DNA of 64,000 nucleotides, taken from assembly GCF_018343665.1 (NCBI RefSeq), contig NZ_JAGYPM010000003.1:62001-126000 (forward strand), given 5' to 3'. Source of the DNA: Cytobacillus citreus. Lineage in GTDB: Bacteria > Bacillota > Bacilli > Bacillales > Cytobacillaceae. The notes below the pieces were generated by a model. That model did not search any database. It was not told where the DNA came from and saw nothing but the letters and a program-made list of their open reading frames with translations. This document shows, piece by piece, positions 32,344 to 41,675 of the stretch. Both the position numbers and the translations under genes were made by a program. Numbering within the stretch: the stretch's first letter is position 1; each line of letters starts with the position of its first letter.

Positions 32344-33108
32344 ATGTCCAGAAATAGAAATGATAATGATCTTTTTCAAAAAGCTGTCAAATCCGATTTG
32401 CTAGCAAATTACTATAAATATTCTGATCCTAATAAACATATTGCATATTACCAAAAACATTTACATTATATGAATATGGCCACGCACTATTTACGCTCGA
32501 ACATGATGTCTAATCATCAAAATATAAATGGTTCCGGGAAAATCCGTTTCGTACATGCTTCCACGGATGCAAAAAATGTAGATATATATATTAATGGAAT
32601 AAGAATACTAAGGGATTTCTCATTTAAAGAAATTAGTAATTACATGTCAATTCCCATAGGCAAGCATCAGGTCGATATTTATCCTGCTGGAAATATGGTC
32701 TCAACTATACTAAGTAGAAAAATAAAGATTGAACAAGATAGGCTTTATACTTTTATTTCTACAGGTTTTGTAAAGAATATAAAGTGGGTTACATTAGAAG
32801 ATGATCCACGAGTACCTAAAAGAGAAACCAAAGTAAGATTTGTCCATCTTTCCCCCGACTCACCTGAAATGGATATTGCCGTTAAAGACAGGGATGTCTT
32901 ATTCTCAAATCTTTCATTTCGCAAATCTACTAGTTATCTTGGCCTCTCTCCTATGATTGTAGATTTGGAAGCTCGAATTTCAGGATCTTCTAATATCGTC
33001 CTTCCATTTCCACAAATCCAACTTAAGCCAAACAGAGCTTATTCTATTCTGCTTATTGGTTTAGCAGCTAGCGAACCTAAATTAGAAGCAATCATCATAA
33101 AAGGATAA
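32344..33108 (+). CDS. DUF4397 protein with two repeated domains
   Basis: 254 aa. A 60-residue helical N-terminus (YYKYSDPNKHIAYYQKHLHYMN) precedes two DUF4397 beta domains: about 63-150 (KIRFVHASTDAKNVDIYINGIRILRDFSFKEIS) and about 158-250 (KVRFVHLSPDSPEMDIAVKDRDVLFSNLSFRKST). Homologues usually are secreted or surface proteins, yet no signal peptide is present here, so it may be a spore or cytosolic protein. SD GAGCGAGAGG. Monocistronic, followed by a long hairpin. Confidence 0.85.
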   Translation: MSRNRNDNDLFQKAVKSDLLANYYKYSDPNKHIAYYQKHLHYMNMATHYLRSNMMSNHQNINGSGKIRFVHASTDAKNVDIYINGIRILRDFSFKEISNYMSIPIGKHQVDIYPAGNMVSTILSRKIKIEQDRLYTFISTGFVKNIKWVTLEDDPRVPKRETKVRFVHLSPDSPEMDIAVKDRDVLFSNLSFRKSTSYLGLSPMIVDLEARISGSSNIVLPFPQIQLKPNRAYSILLIGLAASEPKLEAIIIKG

Positions 33109-33160
33109 AGTGAATCATCTATCAGCGGAGGTCCTACTGCACATAAAAATTTACAAAAAT

Positions 33161-33202
33161 AGGCATGACACAAAAGTGCTAAGAGACTTTTGAATCATGC
33201 CT
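33161..33202. terminator. Two-part hairpin terminator
   Basis: AGGCATGA...CAAAAGT / ACTTTTG...TCATGCCT between convergent genes (33108, 33219). Confidence 0.75.
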
Positions 33203-33218
33203 TAATTTCAATTTATTT

Positions 33219-33800
33219 TTACTTTACAGGTACTAATAGTGTGAATCGAATATCATCATTTCTCAAATCGAACTCATCCACTTTTACATGAATATCACTT
33301 TTTAACTTCATTTTCTGCAATGAAACATATATTTTTTCTTCATTCGGCTGAATTGTAACCCATTTTGGGAGTTTATATTTATCTCTAACAAATTTTAATA
33401 CATATGAAACAGGTAATTGCAGCTGTCCAACAGAAATTGACTTTTGCTGGAGAAGAATATCGCCATTTTCCAAAGCAATTGGTTCAAAAGTTAGCTTCAT
33501 TTGAATTTCTTGACTAAATACAGGGAGTGCACCTCTTAGCTCTACTTCATCATTTAATAATATTTGATAGTCGTTCTCCCCTGTTAAACCTTCTTTTTCT
33601 AGATAATGATTAATTACTTTATTTAAATCCTGTTTATCTGTCTTAATCTTAAACGGGACATGAGATGTTGATTTCACGTCTTCTGATGTATATTTTTCTT
33701 CTTCAATAGGACTGTAGATTAAAAATAACAATAAAACAATTATGAATAAATTAATACCCAGTAAAAGGAAAAAGAGATTTTTCCATTTCTGTTTTTTCAA
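33219..33800 (-). CDS. ypmS: YpmS family (DUF2140) membrane-anchored protein
   Basis: 193 aa. One N-terminal TM (about 8-30, LFFLLLGINLFIIVLLLFLIY), then an extracellular beta-rich DUF2140 domain with EVELRGALPVFSQEIQMKLTFEPI and LQLPVSYVLKFVRDKYKLPKWV. Unknown function. The start overlaps the ypmR stop by 4 nt; gene order ypmR-ypmS as in B. subtilis. Confidence 0.88.
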   Translation of the reverse strand: MKKQKWKNLFFLLLGINLFIIVLLLFLIYSPIEEEKYTSEDVKSTSHVPFKIKTDKQDLNKVINHYLEKEGLTGENDYQILLNDEVELRGALPVFSQEIQMKLTFEPIALENGDILLQQKSISVGQLQLPVSYVLKFVRDKYKLPKWVTIQPNEEKIYVSLQKMKLKSDIHVKVDEFDLRNDDIRFTLLVPVK

Positions 33801-34636
33801 CTTTCATTCTCCCCATTTCCCTCTGTGTAGTATTTATTTGGCAGCTTTAATAAAGCTTCCTCTTTTAAGGTTTCGTAAACTCGGACTGCAATAAGTTCAT
33901 ATCCTTTATCATTAGGATGGAAATAATCCTTGAACAGCAGGTCTTCCGAATTATTTTCGAAAAGATCATCAATTTCTACAAAATAAGTATCTGGAAATTT
34001 TGCAAGCACATTTTTACTTGTTTCATTCCAGTCGTCAACAATCTGATTAATTTCGGTAATATTTGCAAACCATTTCAAAAATGGATTATACAACCCTACT
34101 AAAACGACCATACTGCGTGGGTTTTCTTCACGTATTATTGTTACCGCTTGTTCTAAATTATCTTTATAAATTAGTTTCTGCTCTTGAAAGGCCTGCATAT
34201 TTAAATTTGAGAAGTTCTCTTGAACAACCTTCATCATATCATTTCCGCCAATTGTCAAAATAACAAAATCTGCATCACCAATCGCTGTCTTTACCTTATT
34301 CGAGTTAAGCCTTTTAAGGAGCTGATCTGAGCGATTACCTTTAACTCCAAAGTTATAAAAATGAGCCTCATTTATCCCTTTATCTTTCTCTAGATTTTCT
34401 TTAAGATAATGTGTATATCCGCCCCGATTTGTGCTATCCCCAACCCCTTCTGTTAATGAATCTCCTGCTGACACAATCGTAATGTTTTGCGGAATAAAAT
34501 CATTTGGAAGCTCTGTTTTAGCCATAAGCACTGTTTCCTTTGAATGGTTAAAGCTAACTGCATTGGAAGAGGAATGTGTACTGCATGAGGTTAATAAGAC
34601 CGTACTCAAAACGATAATAAGCAGTTTACATCTCAT
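33797..34636 (-). CDS. ypmR: SGNH/GDSL hydrolase lipoprotein YpmR
   Basis: 279 aa. The lipobox is LLTSC (Cys18). SGNH blocks: VSAGDSLTEGVGD (nucleophile Ser), the Gly in NFGVKGNRSDQLL, TIGGNDMMK (Asn) and DYFHPNDKGYELIA (Asp/His). An extracellular esterase or lipase-like hydrolase of unknown substrate, possibly acting on lipid or wall acyl groups. Operon with ypmS. Confidence 0.9.
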   Translation of the reverse strand: MRCKLLIIVLSTVLLTSCSTHSSSNAVSFNHSKETVLMAKTELPNDFIPQNITIVSAGDSLTEGVGDSTNRGGYTHYLKENLEKDKGINEAHFYNFGVKGNRSDQLLKRLNSNKVKTAIGDADFVILTIGGNDMMKVVQENFSNLNMQAFQEQKLIYKDNLEQAVTIIREENPRSMVVLVGLYNPFLKWFANITEINQIVDDWNETSKNVLAKFPDTYFVEIDDLFENNSEDLLFKDYFHPNDKGYELIAVRVYETLKEEALLKLPNKYYTEGNGENES

Positions 34637-34777
34637 ATATTCACCCGCCTTACAAAACGTAATCTTTTAAGAAGTGGGGGAGTAATTTTTTTCTGTAATA
34701 TATTATAACACGAGCAGACACATTCTTTTCAAAACATCGTTACCATTAGCATATATTTCCCATTTTACAGAGAAAAA

Positions 34778-34799
34778 AATAGACCAAAAAAGGTCTATT
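34778..34799 (-). terminator. Terminator of ypmQ, overlapping its stop codon
   Basis: AATAGACC-N6-GGTCTATT with seven T after it on the minus strand. The 5' arm includes the last codons of the gene (stop at 34795). Confidence 0.85.
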
Positions 34800-35373
34800 G
34801 TAATGTCTTTATATCTTTTATGATTTCATCATATGGAGTTTCTTTATCCCCAGAATACATTTTCATAATTTTTCCTTCTTGATTAACTAAATAAAAATAT
34901 GTTTGATGTATGACATCAGGGTCATTTTCAGGTTTTTTGACGATCGTTTTAAAATTATCCATCGCGAATTTCTCTATCTCTTCCTGTTTATAACCGGTTA
35001 GAAAGTGCCAGTTCTTAAAATCTACATTAAATTCCTTTGCATATTTCGTTAATACCTCTGGACTATCGAGTGCAGGATCTACACTAAAAGATACAAACTC
35101 AATGTTTTCGATCTTTTCCTTTTTGGCCAACTCTTGTAATTTTGCCATATTAAACGTCATTGGCAAACATACAGTTGGACAATTCGTATAAATAAAGTCT
35201 GCAACCCATACTTTTCCTTTTAGATCAGCTAATCCGAATGTTTCATTATTATTGTCTGTATATGTAAAATCAGCAATTGGCCAATTTTTGGCATCTTGAA
35301 TTTCACTTTTACCACAAGCTGAAAGAACAAATACTGTTAAAATGGTTATGATAGTAATAATTCGAAATTTCAT
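34795..35373 (-). CDS. ypmQ: SCO1/SenC-type copper chaperone lipoprotein (YpmQ/BsSco)
   Basis: 192 aa. The lipoprotein signal has lipobox LSAC. The thioredoxin-like SCO fold carries Cu ligands CPTVC (TNCPTVCLPM) and a distal His (DPDVIHQTYFYLV). It delivers copper to the CuA centre of cytochrome c oxidase on the outer face of the membrane. Monocistronic; ypm-block position agrees with B. subtilis ypmQ. Confidence 0.93.
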   Translation of the reverse strand: MKFRIITIITILTVFVLSACGKSEIQDAKNWPIADFTYTDNNNETFGLADLKGKVWVADFIYTNCPTVCLPMTFNMAKLQELAKKEKIENIEFVSFSVDPALDSPEVLTKYAKEFNVDFKNWHFLTGYKQEEIEKFAMDNFKTIVKKPENDPDVIHQTYFYLVNQEGKIMKMYSGDKETPYDEIIKDIKTLQ

Positions 35374-35550
35374 TTCTCTATCCGCTCCTTTACATATTCG
35401 AAACTATTCTAGCAGACGTAAACGAGAGAAGAAAGAAAAAAGAATGGCGAAATTGTGACATACATCAATTATTAACTATTTTTCAACTATTTTTTCTAAA
35501 AAAAGATCTTAAAAAATTCCAAGTAGTTTAACAGAAGAACAACCTTATTA

Positions 35551-37179
35551 TTACCTTTCCATTTCTTCTTCAATTAACGGTATATAAATTTTGAAAGTTG
35601 TTCCCTTTCCTTTTTGACTTTGCACCACTATTTTCCCCTTCATTCGATCAATAATCTGATAACAAACCATCATGCCAATACCAGTTCCCTTTTCTTTAAG
35701 AGAATAAAAAGCAGTTCCCAATCTTTCAAGTTCTTCACTACTCATTCCAATTCCAGTATCACTTATTTTAAACACACCAAATGTATCTTCTTTGTATACG
35801 AATATGCTTAAAGTACCGCCATCTTTCATTGCTTCTATTCCATTTTTTAAAATATTGATTAGGACTTGCTTAATTTCGCTTATATTCCCATTAATAATTA
35901 CACCTTCATGTAAATCATGAACAAGCGTTATATTTTTTGACATCATTGCATAGGAGTTTATTAAATCAAGTACTTTAGATGCCATTTCAGCTCCGTCTAC
36001 CTTTTCGGTCTGTTCAAGGTCCGGCTTTGCTAATGATAAATAATCATTGATGATCGTTTCAGCGCGATTCATTTCCTCAATCATAAGTCGTATGTACATC
36101 CGTTCTTCATCACTCATCTGATCTTTTGCTAAAAAGATTTGTAAAAACCCTTTCACGACAGTCATCGGATTTCTTATTTCATGAGCAACTGATGCAGCCA
36201 GCTGACCAATTGCATTCATTTTTTCCGCTCTTTGCAGCTCTCGCTGAATTTTAGATCTTTGTAGTATTTGTTCCATCTCATCAATGGCTACCTCAAATCT
36301 ATGCATCGAAACGCCACTTCTATTCATTGTTCCAAATTGTTTAGAAGTTGCAGATAATCGATCAAACAGCAAGGAAAGCTGATTCGTCATATTATTAAAG
36401 CGTTCAGATAAAACACCCAGATCGGATTGATTCGTAAATTTTAATTTGACATTGAAATTTCCATTACTTACTTCATTAAAGCCTGTAATGATCTCATTAA
36501 TCGGGGCAAATACATTTTTTAATCCTTTCCTTAGCACGAAATAGCCGAGAACCATTATTATTAGAAAAATACCAATTAAATATACAGATATATCTTTTTG
36601 ATATTCTCTAATAATTCCAGCATTTATATCAAAGCTTAGAACCCCTACAATATTATCATTATTATCTTTAATTGGAGCAAATGAGGAAATCCAGAGACCA
36701 GATTTCCTATAATAAAGGCGACTAGAAGCTATATCCTTAGTTGATAGTGCTTCTTTAAATCCCTCTAAAAATTCTTCTTCTGCTCTATAATAAGTAAAGG
36801 GTTCCATCCCTAATTTTTCATAGCTCTTTGAGGTGGCTAGAATGTATATTGTATTTTCACTTGTTACTTCGGGTGTAAGAAGGAAGGAATCCATGTATGG
36901 TGCCTTTTCATTCACAAGGGAAATTCTTTCATTTATGTTTTTATAAGCAGGATGATCTGGATCTTTATTATCCTTCATCTTCATAATTTCTTCCGCATCA
37001 AATGTCGTACTCCAAAGAGATGACAGTTCTCCTACTCGATACCGTAACTGTTGCTCCATTTGTTTTGTTTGAAGGATAAGGATAATTCCCGCTGTAGAAA
37101 CAACTAAAATCAAGCTTATATAAAAGGAGAAAAATAAAACCTTTCTGGAAATAGGCAAGTTATCAATATAATCCTTCAT
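35551..37179 (-). CDS. Orphan sensor histidine kinase, sporulation-kinase-like
   Basis: 542 aa. TM1 at about 14-36, an extracellular double-Cache-like sensor (about 45-195), TM2 at about 199-220, HAMP (about 222-275), HisKA with His in AASVAHEIRNPMTVVKGF and HATPase (LINILKNGIEAM, DTGIGMSSEEL, GTGIGMMVCYQII). The HisKA sequence resembles KinA/B/D/E phosphorelay kinases. No response regulator is adjacent, consistent with feeding Spo0F. A TATGTCGAA sequence like a Spo0A box lies 45 nt upstream. Confidence 0.88.
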   Translation of the reverse strand: MKDYIDNLPISRKVLFFSFYISLILVVSTAGIILILQTKQMEQQLRYRVGELSSLWSTTFDAEEIMKMKDNKDPDHPAYKNINERISLVNEKAPYMDSFLLTPEVTSENTIYILATSKSYEKLGMEPFTYYRAEEEFLEGFKEALSTKDIASSRLYYRKSGLWISSFAPIKDNNDNIVGVLSFDINAGIIREYQKDISVYLIGIFLIIMVLGYFVLRKGLKNVFAPINEIITGFNEVSNGNFNVKLKFTNQSDLGVLSERFNNMTNQLSLLFDRLSATSKQFGTMNRSGVSMHRFEVAIDEMEQILQRSKIQRELQRAEKMNAIGQLAASVAHEIRNPMTVVKGFLQIFLAKDQMSDEERMYIRLMIEEMNRAETIINDYLSLAKPDLEQTEKVDGAEMASKVLDLINSYAMMSKNITLVHDLHEGVIINGNISEIKQVLINILKNGIEAMKDGGTLSIFVYKEDTFGVFKISDTGIGMSSEELERLGTAFYSLKEKGTGIGMMVCYQIIDRMKGKIVVQSQKGKGTTFKIYIPLIEEEMER

Positions 37180-37223
37180 AATTTGTCACCAAATCCTCTT
37201 TTCCTCTACAATCTATAATCATT

Positions 37224-37232
37224 TTCGACATA
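37224..37232 (-). promoter_or_regulatory. Spo0A-box-like sequence
   Basis: Minus strand TATGTCGAA, 8 of 9 to the 0A-box TTTGTCRAA, upstream of the orphan kinase. A 9-mer can occur by chance. Confidence 0.35.
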
Positions 37233-37868
37233 GAAGGTCTTAATTCCTTTAAAATCATGAAATTACAACAAAACATGAACATTTTCTTAGTTAAAATGAA
37301 AAAATGATGAATTATGTAACGTATTCCAATCAATCACCGTTATTTATGATTTAGTGTATAGGAGGAAATTTTAGGAATATGGGTGATTTGGTGAAGAAAA
37401 TTTTTACTTATTTCCTATTTACATTAAAAATATTTTTTTAAGTCAGCTTATGATTCCACAGTTTCTAAATAAACACGAGCCATTTCAATTGATATATCGT
37501 GCTGCTTTACAGCACAAAGATCTACTTGGATATATTCCATGTTATTGTTGATGTAGTTAGTCCGAGAATCATAAAGATAACTATGATTGTTTTGTCCACG
37601 ACAATAAGGAAAACTGCGAGGTTGTATGGGATGATCATGGAACTCGTTATGGTGTTTGTCTTGATATAGTACTGAAAGCATAATCCAATATAAAATGGTA
37701 ACTCAATAAAGGATTAGACAGTATATTGATGAAAAATATAAGGAAGGCTAGGCAGAATCAACCCCTACAGCATTCACTAGTTAATCCTTTTTAAAACTCT
37801 AAAAACCGAAGTGCTTATCCATTCAGGTTTTTTCTTTAATTCTATTCCACTTCCCTTGAATATAAAAA

Positions 37869-37890
37869 GGTACCAGCTCTCACTGATACC
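37869..37890 (-). terminator. Terminator of ypmP
   Basis: Minus strand GGTATCAG-TGAGAG-CTGGTACC followed by TTTTTATA. Confidence 0.8.
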
Positions 37891-37899
37891 CTAAAAAAA

Positions 37900-38154
37900 T
37901 TAAGCATTATTCATTAATTCTGGAGTCTTATACAACTGCCTATAAATAGGCCATTTTAAAACTCTTTTTAAATATTCTCTAAAGGAGATAATGTTGTTAA
38001 CTTTTTTATTACTTCCATAAATGGAAGTGATTAAAGTTTGCAAACGGACTTGAATCATGAAATGAAATGGGCTATTTCTATCTAGTACAGGAATTTCCGT
38101 AATCTTTACCTTCTGTCCAACAGCATTTTTGAACTCTAGGCTTTTCAATAGCAA
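37900..38154 (-). CDS. ypmP: YpmP, DUF2535 protein
   Basis: 84 aa from the TTG at 38154 (LLLKSLEFKNAVGQKVKI), 9 nt behind AAAGAGG; the ATG at 38196 has no SD and a TATAAT lies just inside that longer frame. Conserved DUF2535 parts are KITEIPVLDRNSPFHFMIQVRLQTLITSIYG and FREYLKRVLKWPIY. A small cytoplasmic protein limited to Bacillaceae, unknown role; ypm-block synteny (ypmQ-ypmP-ilvA) supports the name. Confidence 0.82.
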   Translation of the reverse strand: MLLKSLEFKNAVGQKVKITEIPVLDRNSPFHFMIQVRLQTLITSIYGSNKKVNNIISFREYLKRVLKWPIYRQLYKTPELMNNA

Positions 38155-38263
38155 AATATCAATCCTCTTTTTTACCCGTTTGACTATATTATACATGAAA
38201 CAGCTAGCAAAGTATGTCTAATTATGCCCTAAGTAGAAATTTTTTTCAATTTAATAATGTTTA

Positions 38264-39022
38264 CTAGTTTTCATCAACCGTTTCAAACTCAGAGTTTTCT
38301 TGCCATTCCTTTTCCTTTTTCATTTTCCGCTTGTATACAATTTTTGATAAATTAATGCTGATTTCATACAAAAATAACAACGGAATTGCCACAAGGAAAT
38401 CTGACATAAAATCAGGTGGTGAAATGACTATCGCAATCAAAACCAATGCAAAATATGCAAATTTCCTAATTTTTGTTAGTGCATATGGATTTAGTATCCC
38501 TAAGGAGGTTAAAAACATGACAACGACTGGTAATTCAAATAACACACCAAATGGAATCGTCATATGCAAAATAAATCTGAAATATTTATCAGCTGTAAAA
38601 TTCGTTGCCATCATGTCACCACTCAGATCAACTAAAAAGTTCAACACTGTTGGAAAGATGACAAAATAACCAAAGCAAAGACCAACAATAAATAAAATAA
38701 ATAGTGCTGGAATATAGGAAAGCGATACTTTCCTTTCAAAAGGCTTTAAAGCTGGTTTAACAAACAACCAAATTTGTAAAGCAAGTACAGGGATTGTTAC
38801 TGCTATCGCAATGACGGAAGCAATCATAAAGTATACCCAAATAATATCACTTGGTCCAAGTACAATTAACTTCACATCAAGATCGCGAACTAACCATTTA
38901 TAAATCTCTTCAACATATATGAAACCCACTACAAAAAAAACTAAAAAAGCTGCAACAGAAATAATAAGCCTCTTCCTTAATTCATCCAAATGCTCAACTA
39001 AGTTCAGTTCTTTATCTTCCAT
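38264..39022 (-). CDS. tatC: Twin-arginine translocase subunit TatC
   Basis: 252 aa with six predicted TM helices. The N-terminal signature HLDELRKRLIIS binds the twin-arginine signal; periplasmic-side FVKPALKPFERK and the conserved Glu in LFELPVVVMFL are present. It forms the receptor of the Tat pathway with TatA. SD CAGGAGA. It follows tatA after a 107-nt gap holding a terminator-like hairpin, giving a likely TatA excess. Confidence 0.95.
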   Translation of the reverse strand: MEDKELNLVEHLDELRKRLIISVAAFLVFFVVGFIYVEEIYKWLVRDLDVKLIVLGPSDIIWVYFMIASVIAIAVTIPVLALQIWLFVKPALKPFERKVSLSYIPALFILFIVGLCFGYFVIFPTVLNFLVDLSGDMMATNFTADKYFRFILHMTIPFGVLFELPVVVMFLTSLGILNPYALTKIRKFAYFALVLIAIVISPPDFMSDFLVAIPLLFLYEISINLSKIVYKRKMKKEKEWQENSEFETVDEN

Positions 39023-39106
39023 TTGTTTCTCCTGCCAATATCAATGTTTGGAATAAGATAAGCGAAGCTATACCTTTTTTTCTTTTACAATTAGGATGAA
39101 AAAAGG

Positions 39107-39125
39107 GCAAGATTAAAAATCTTGC
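39107..39125 (-). terminator. Partial terminator between tatA and tatC
   Basis: GCAAGAT-N5-ATCTTGC then CCTTTTTTC on the minus strand. It likely lets through part of the transcripts. Confidence 0.75.
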
Positions 39126-39128
39126 ACC

Positions 39129-39326
39129 TTATTTAATCACTTTTTTCTCGTTGTCGTCTTCTAACTCTTCCATAACATCACTTGTTAATTCACGAGTTGA
39201 TTTCTTAAATTCTCTAAGCGTTTGCCCAAAAGCTCGACCAATTTCCGGCAATTTTTTGGGACCAAAAATAATTAATGCTAAGACAAGAATTAATATTAAT
39301 CCAGGAACTCCGATGTTTGATAACAT
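39129..39326 (-). CDS. tatA: Twin-arginine translocase subunit TatA
   Basis: 65 aa from the ATG at 39326 (MLSNIGVPG), 6 nt behind AAGGAGG. One TM helix (about 7-21) followed by the [21 protein letters not shown] hinge and amphipathic helix, then an acidic tail. It forms the Tat pore. A two-component minimal TatA-TatC system as in other Bacillus. Confidence 0.93.
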   Translation of the reverse strand: MLSNIGVPGLILILVLALIIFGPKKLPEIGRAFGQTLREFKKSTRELTSDVMEELEDDNEKKVIK

Positions 39327-39505
39327 AAACATCCTCCTTCATAATGACTTTCTAATTAATCTAGTTTCATTATAGAGCTTTAATAGTATTTTGTGGGTAA
39401 AGTTGAATAAAATTCACATTAAATTCACAAAAACGACTATGATCAATACAATTTTACAAAATGAACAGTTATCTTTACATAATAATTATAATATTTAATT
39501 GTTGT

Positions 39506-40774
39506 TTAAACAAGCAAATGAAAAAGATTACTATCTTTGTTGATTTCCGTAAAAGCAAACCCCTTTTTGTTCATTCTATGGATTAATCCAGGGTAGTCTT
39601 CTCTATTTTTTAATTCTATCCCTACTAATGCTGGACCATTATCTTTATTATTCTTTTTCGTATACTCAAATCTTGTGATATCATCTGATGGACCTAGTAC
39701 TTCGTCAAGGAACTCCCTTAATGCACCTGCACGTTGAGGAAAGTTTACAATGAAATAATATAACAGACCTTCATATTGTAAGGATCTCTCTTTCATCTCT
39801 TGCATTCTGCCGAAATCATTATTCCCACCGCTAATTACACATACGATATTCTTTCCCTTAATTTTTTCTTTATAGAAGTCAAGTGAAGCAATTGATAATG
39901 CACCTGCTGGTTCAGCGACAATAGCATGTTCATTATATAATTCAAGGATTGTCGTACAAACCTTTCCTTCAGGTACAAGCAAAATATCGTCAAGAAGCTC
40001 CTCGCAAATGTCAAAAGTCTTCTCACCAACATTTTTAACTGCTGCTCCATCTACAAATTTATCAATTTCCGCTAATGAGGTTACACACTTATTCTTTATC
40101 GATTTACTCATAGATGCTGCACCTGCTGGTTCAATACCAATCATTTTTGTTTGCGGAGAAATACTTTTAATATATGTACTTAGCCCAGCCATCAATCCTC
40201 CTCCGCCAATACTTGCGAATATATAATCTACAGACTCCTCGCAGTCATTTAATATTTCAACAGCAACAGTACCTTGACCTGCAATGACTCTTTCATCATC
40301 AAAAGGATGAATAAATGTACTCTTTTCTACTTCAGCACATTTATTGGCTTCAGCATAAGAATCATCAAAAGTATCACCAACTAGTACTATTTCAACAAAT
40401 TCTCTGCCAAACATCTCAACCTGACTAATCTTTTGCCTTGGAGTCGTTGTGGGCATAAAGATTTTCCCATGAACGCCTAAATGTCTGCACGCATATGCAA
40501 TCCCTTGAGCATGATTGCCTGCACTTGCACAAACAACACCATTTTTCGTTTCCTCAACACTTAATGACTTAACAGAATAGTACGCACCTCTAAGCTTGAA
40601 AGAACGGATATGCTGTAAATCTTCCCTTTTCAAAAATACATTACAATCATATTTTTCAGAAAGACGCTCATTTCTTTGTAAAGGTGTATGGGAGACGATA
40701 TCTTTTAGCTGCTGGTATGCAATTAAAATCTCCTCCAACTGCACCCACCGTTTTTTCAATACTTTCTGTTCCAT
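39506..40774 (-). CDS. ilvA: Threonine ammonia-lyase (biosynthetic) IlvA
   Basis: 422 aa, the short Bacillus form. PLP-Lys in SFKLRGAYYSV, GSGG-like loop ASIGGGGLMAG, serine region ISGGNND, and one C-terminal ACT-like regulatory domain (about 330-422: YFIVNFPQRAGALREFL). It deaminates threonine to 2-oxobutanoate for isoleucine synthesis and is normally inhibited by isoleucine. SD GTGAGGGTGA. Monocistronic; no T-box is visible in the 300-bp upstream region, which instead holds R1 copy 5. Confidence 0.95.
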   Translation of the reverse strand: MEQKVLKKRWVQLEEILIAYQQLKDIVSHTPLQRNERLSEKYDCNVFLKREDLQHIRSFKLRGAYYSVKSLSVEETKNGVVCASAGNHAQGIAYACRHLGVHGKIFMPTTTPRQKISQVEMFGREFVEIVLVGDTFDDSYAEANKCAEVEKSTFIHPFDDERVIAGQGTVAVEILNDCEESVDYIFASIGGGGLMAGLSTYIKSISPQTKMIGIEPAGAASMSKSIKNKCVTSLAEIDKFVDGAAVKNVGEKTFDICEELLDDILLVPEGKVCTTILELYNEHAIVAEPAGALSIASLDFYKEKIKGKNIVCVISGGNNDFGRMQEMKERSLQYEGLLYYFIVNFPQRAGALREFLDEVLGPSDDITRFEYTKKNNKDNGPALVGIELKNREDYPGLIHRMNKKGFAFTEINKDSNLFHLLV

Positions 40775-40904
40775 ATTGTCACCCTCACTTCTTTTTGATT
40801 TAATTTTTCCATTATACCATTTGAAATCATGATTTCAACCTTATTTTTTCAAAATTTATATTTTTCGGATATTAATTGAATAGCATAGGAGGAATTCATC
40901 ATAT

Positions 40905-41054
40905 AATAAGCGAAAGTTAATCAAAAATATTTTTTTACTGATTTATTGAGTATTAAAGTGAATTTGAAGTTTTTGTAAAGTTTCTGCTGAAAGATCGCAT
41001 AAGTAATACTAAGTCATTCGCCGGAGGTCATCGCGAACACCAAATTTTTCTAAT
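40905..41054 (-). repeat. Dispersed element R1, copy 5 (inverted, diverged)
   Basis: Minus strand: ATTAGAAAAATTTGGTGTTCGC..., GGCGAATGACTTAGTATTAC, TTATGCGATCTTTCAGCAG, CACTTTAATAC. The first hairpin is destroyed (GTTCGCGATGACC), so this copy is decayed. It is the only copy in the opposite orientation. Confidence 0.75.
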
Positions 41055-41075
41055 CATTTAACGGAGGTGGAGGAA

Positions 41076-41312
41076 ATGGAGTTTTCTTTATGTAGCCTAG
41101 ATTGTGCTTTGCCTGTTGAAGTAATTTTGGATGAGGATAATGGAAGATATATGATCCGTAAAAGCGATTCAAGTGGAGAATTTTTTAATACTCCTTATGA
41201 ATTAATCCAATGGGTCAATAATAATTTTAGAGCTGAAGAATTCTGCGATCCATCTGAGTTTCAATTGATGATCAAAAAATTAAGCGATTATTTAACGAAT
41301 CAAAATTGCTAG
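41076..41312 (+). CDS. Hypothetical protein, 78 aa
   Basis: The ATG at 41076 is 8 nt behind ACGGAGG; the GTG at 41067 lies in the SD and is rejected. The small acidic cytoplasmic protein has MEFSLCSLDCALPVEVILDEDNGRYMIRK, then TPYELIQWVNNNF and a helical end. Not recognised. It is alone on the plus strand, between R1 copy 5 and a strong terminator, so its promoter must lie in or next to the repeat. Confidence 0.7.
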   Translation: MEFSLCSLDCALPVEVILDEDNGRYMIRKSDSSGEFFNTPYELIQWVNNNFRAEEFCDPSEFQLMIKKLSDYLTNQNC

Positions 41313-41347
41313 TCAATCCCCTTGCTTGAAAATGTAAAGTTGCTATC

Positions 41348-41382
41348 AACAAAAAAGACTCCTCAATGGAGTCTTTTTTGTT
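41348..41382. terminator. Bidirectional terminator
   Basis: AACAAAAAAGACTCC-TCAAT-GGAGTCTTTTTTGTT, 15-bp stem. Confidence 0.92.
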
Positions 41383-41385
41383 AAA

Positions 41386-41634
41386 GGCTACGTGTTAAAC
41401 TTCACTGTTGATTTCCGCTGCAGGCACTAAAGCGTAGCGGGCGGTCCGGGAGCCTCCTCGTCGCTATCGCTCCTGCGGGGTCTCCCTTTGACTCGCTTCT
41501 CCCGCAGGACATTGAATAATCTTCCCCGAATAATCACCGCACGAAGGAAATGCGAATGCATTTTCGAGGATCTCGTGCCTGCAGCGAGAATCAACAACAA
41601 AATAGCATTTTTAACACTAAACTTTAACTCAGCC
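41386..41634 (+). repeat. MITE-like repeat R3, copy B
   Basis: Starts GGCTACGTGTTAAACTTCAC and ends AAACTTTAACTCAGCC, imperfect terminal inverted repeats as in copy A (11924). Internal TGTTGATTTCCGCTGCAGG and CGCTCCTGCGGGGTCTCCC identify a repeat common in Bacillus intergenic regions. The frame 41488-41691 across it is not a gene. Confidence 0.82.
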
Positions 41635-41675
41635 TTGTTGAAAGGATCTAGATTATTTTGCCCTCTAGTTAAAAA

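Noticed and set aside
37448..37681. 77-aa minus-strand frame (ends EMARVYLETVES)
   Set aside because: No ribosome binding site, odd composition and no recognisable domain. Could be a gene relic, but support is too weak to list as a gene.
40775..41075. T-box or leader regulation of ilvA
   Set aside because: No specifier hairpin, T-box sequence or terminator is visible; the region is mostly a decayed R1 copy.
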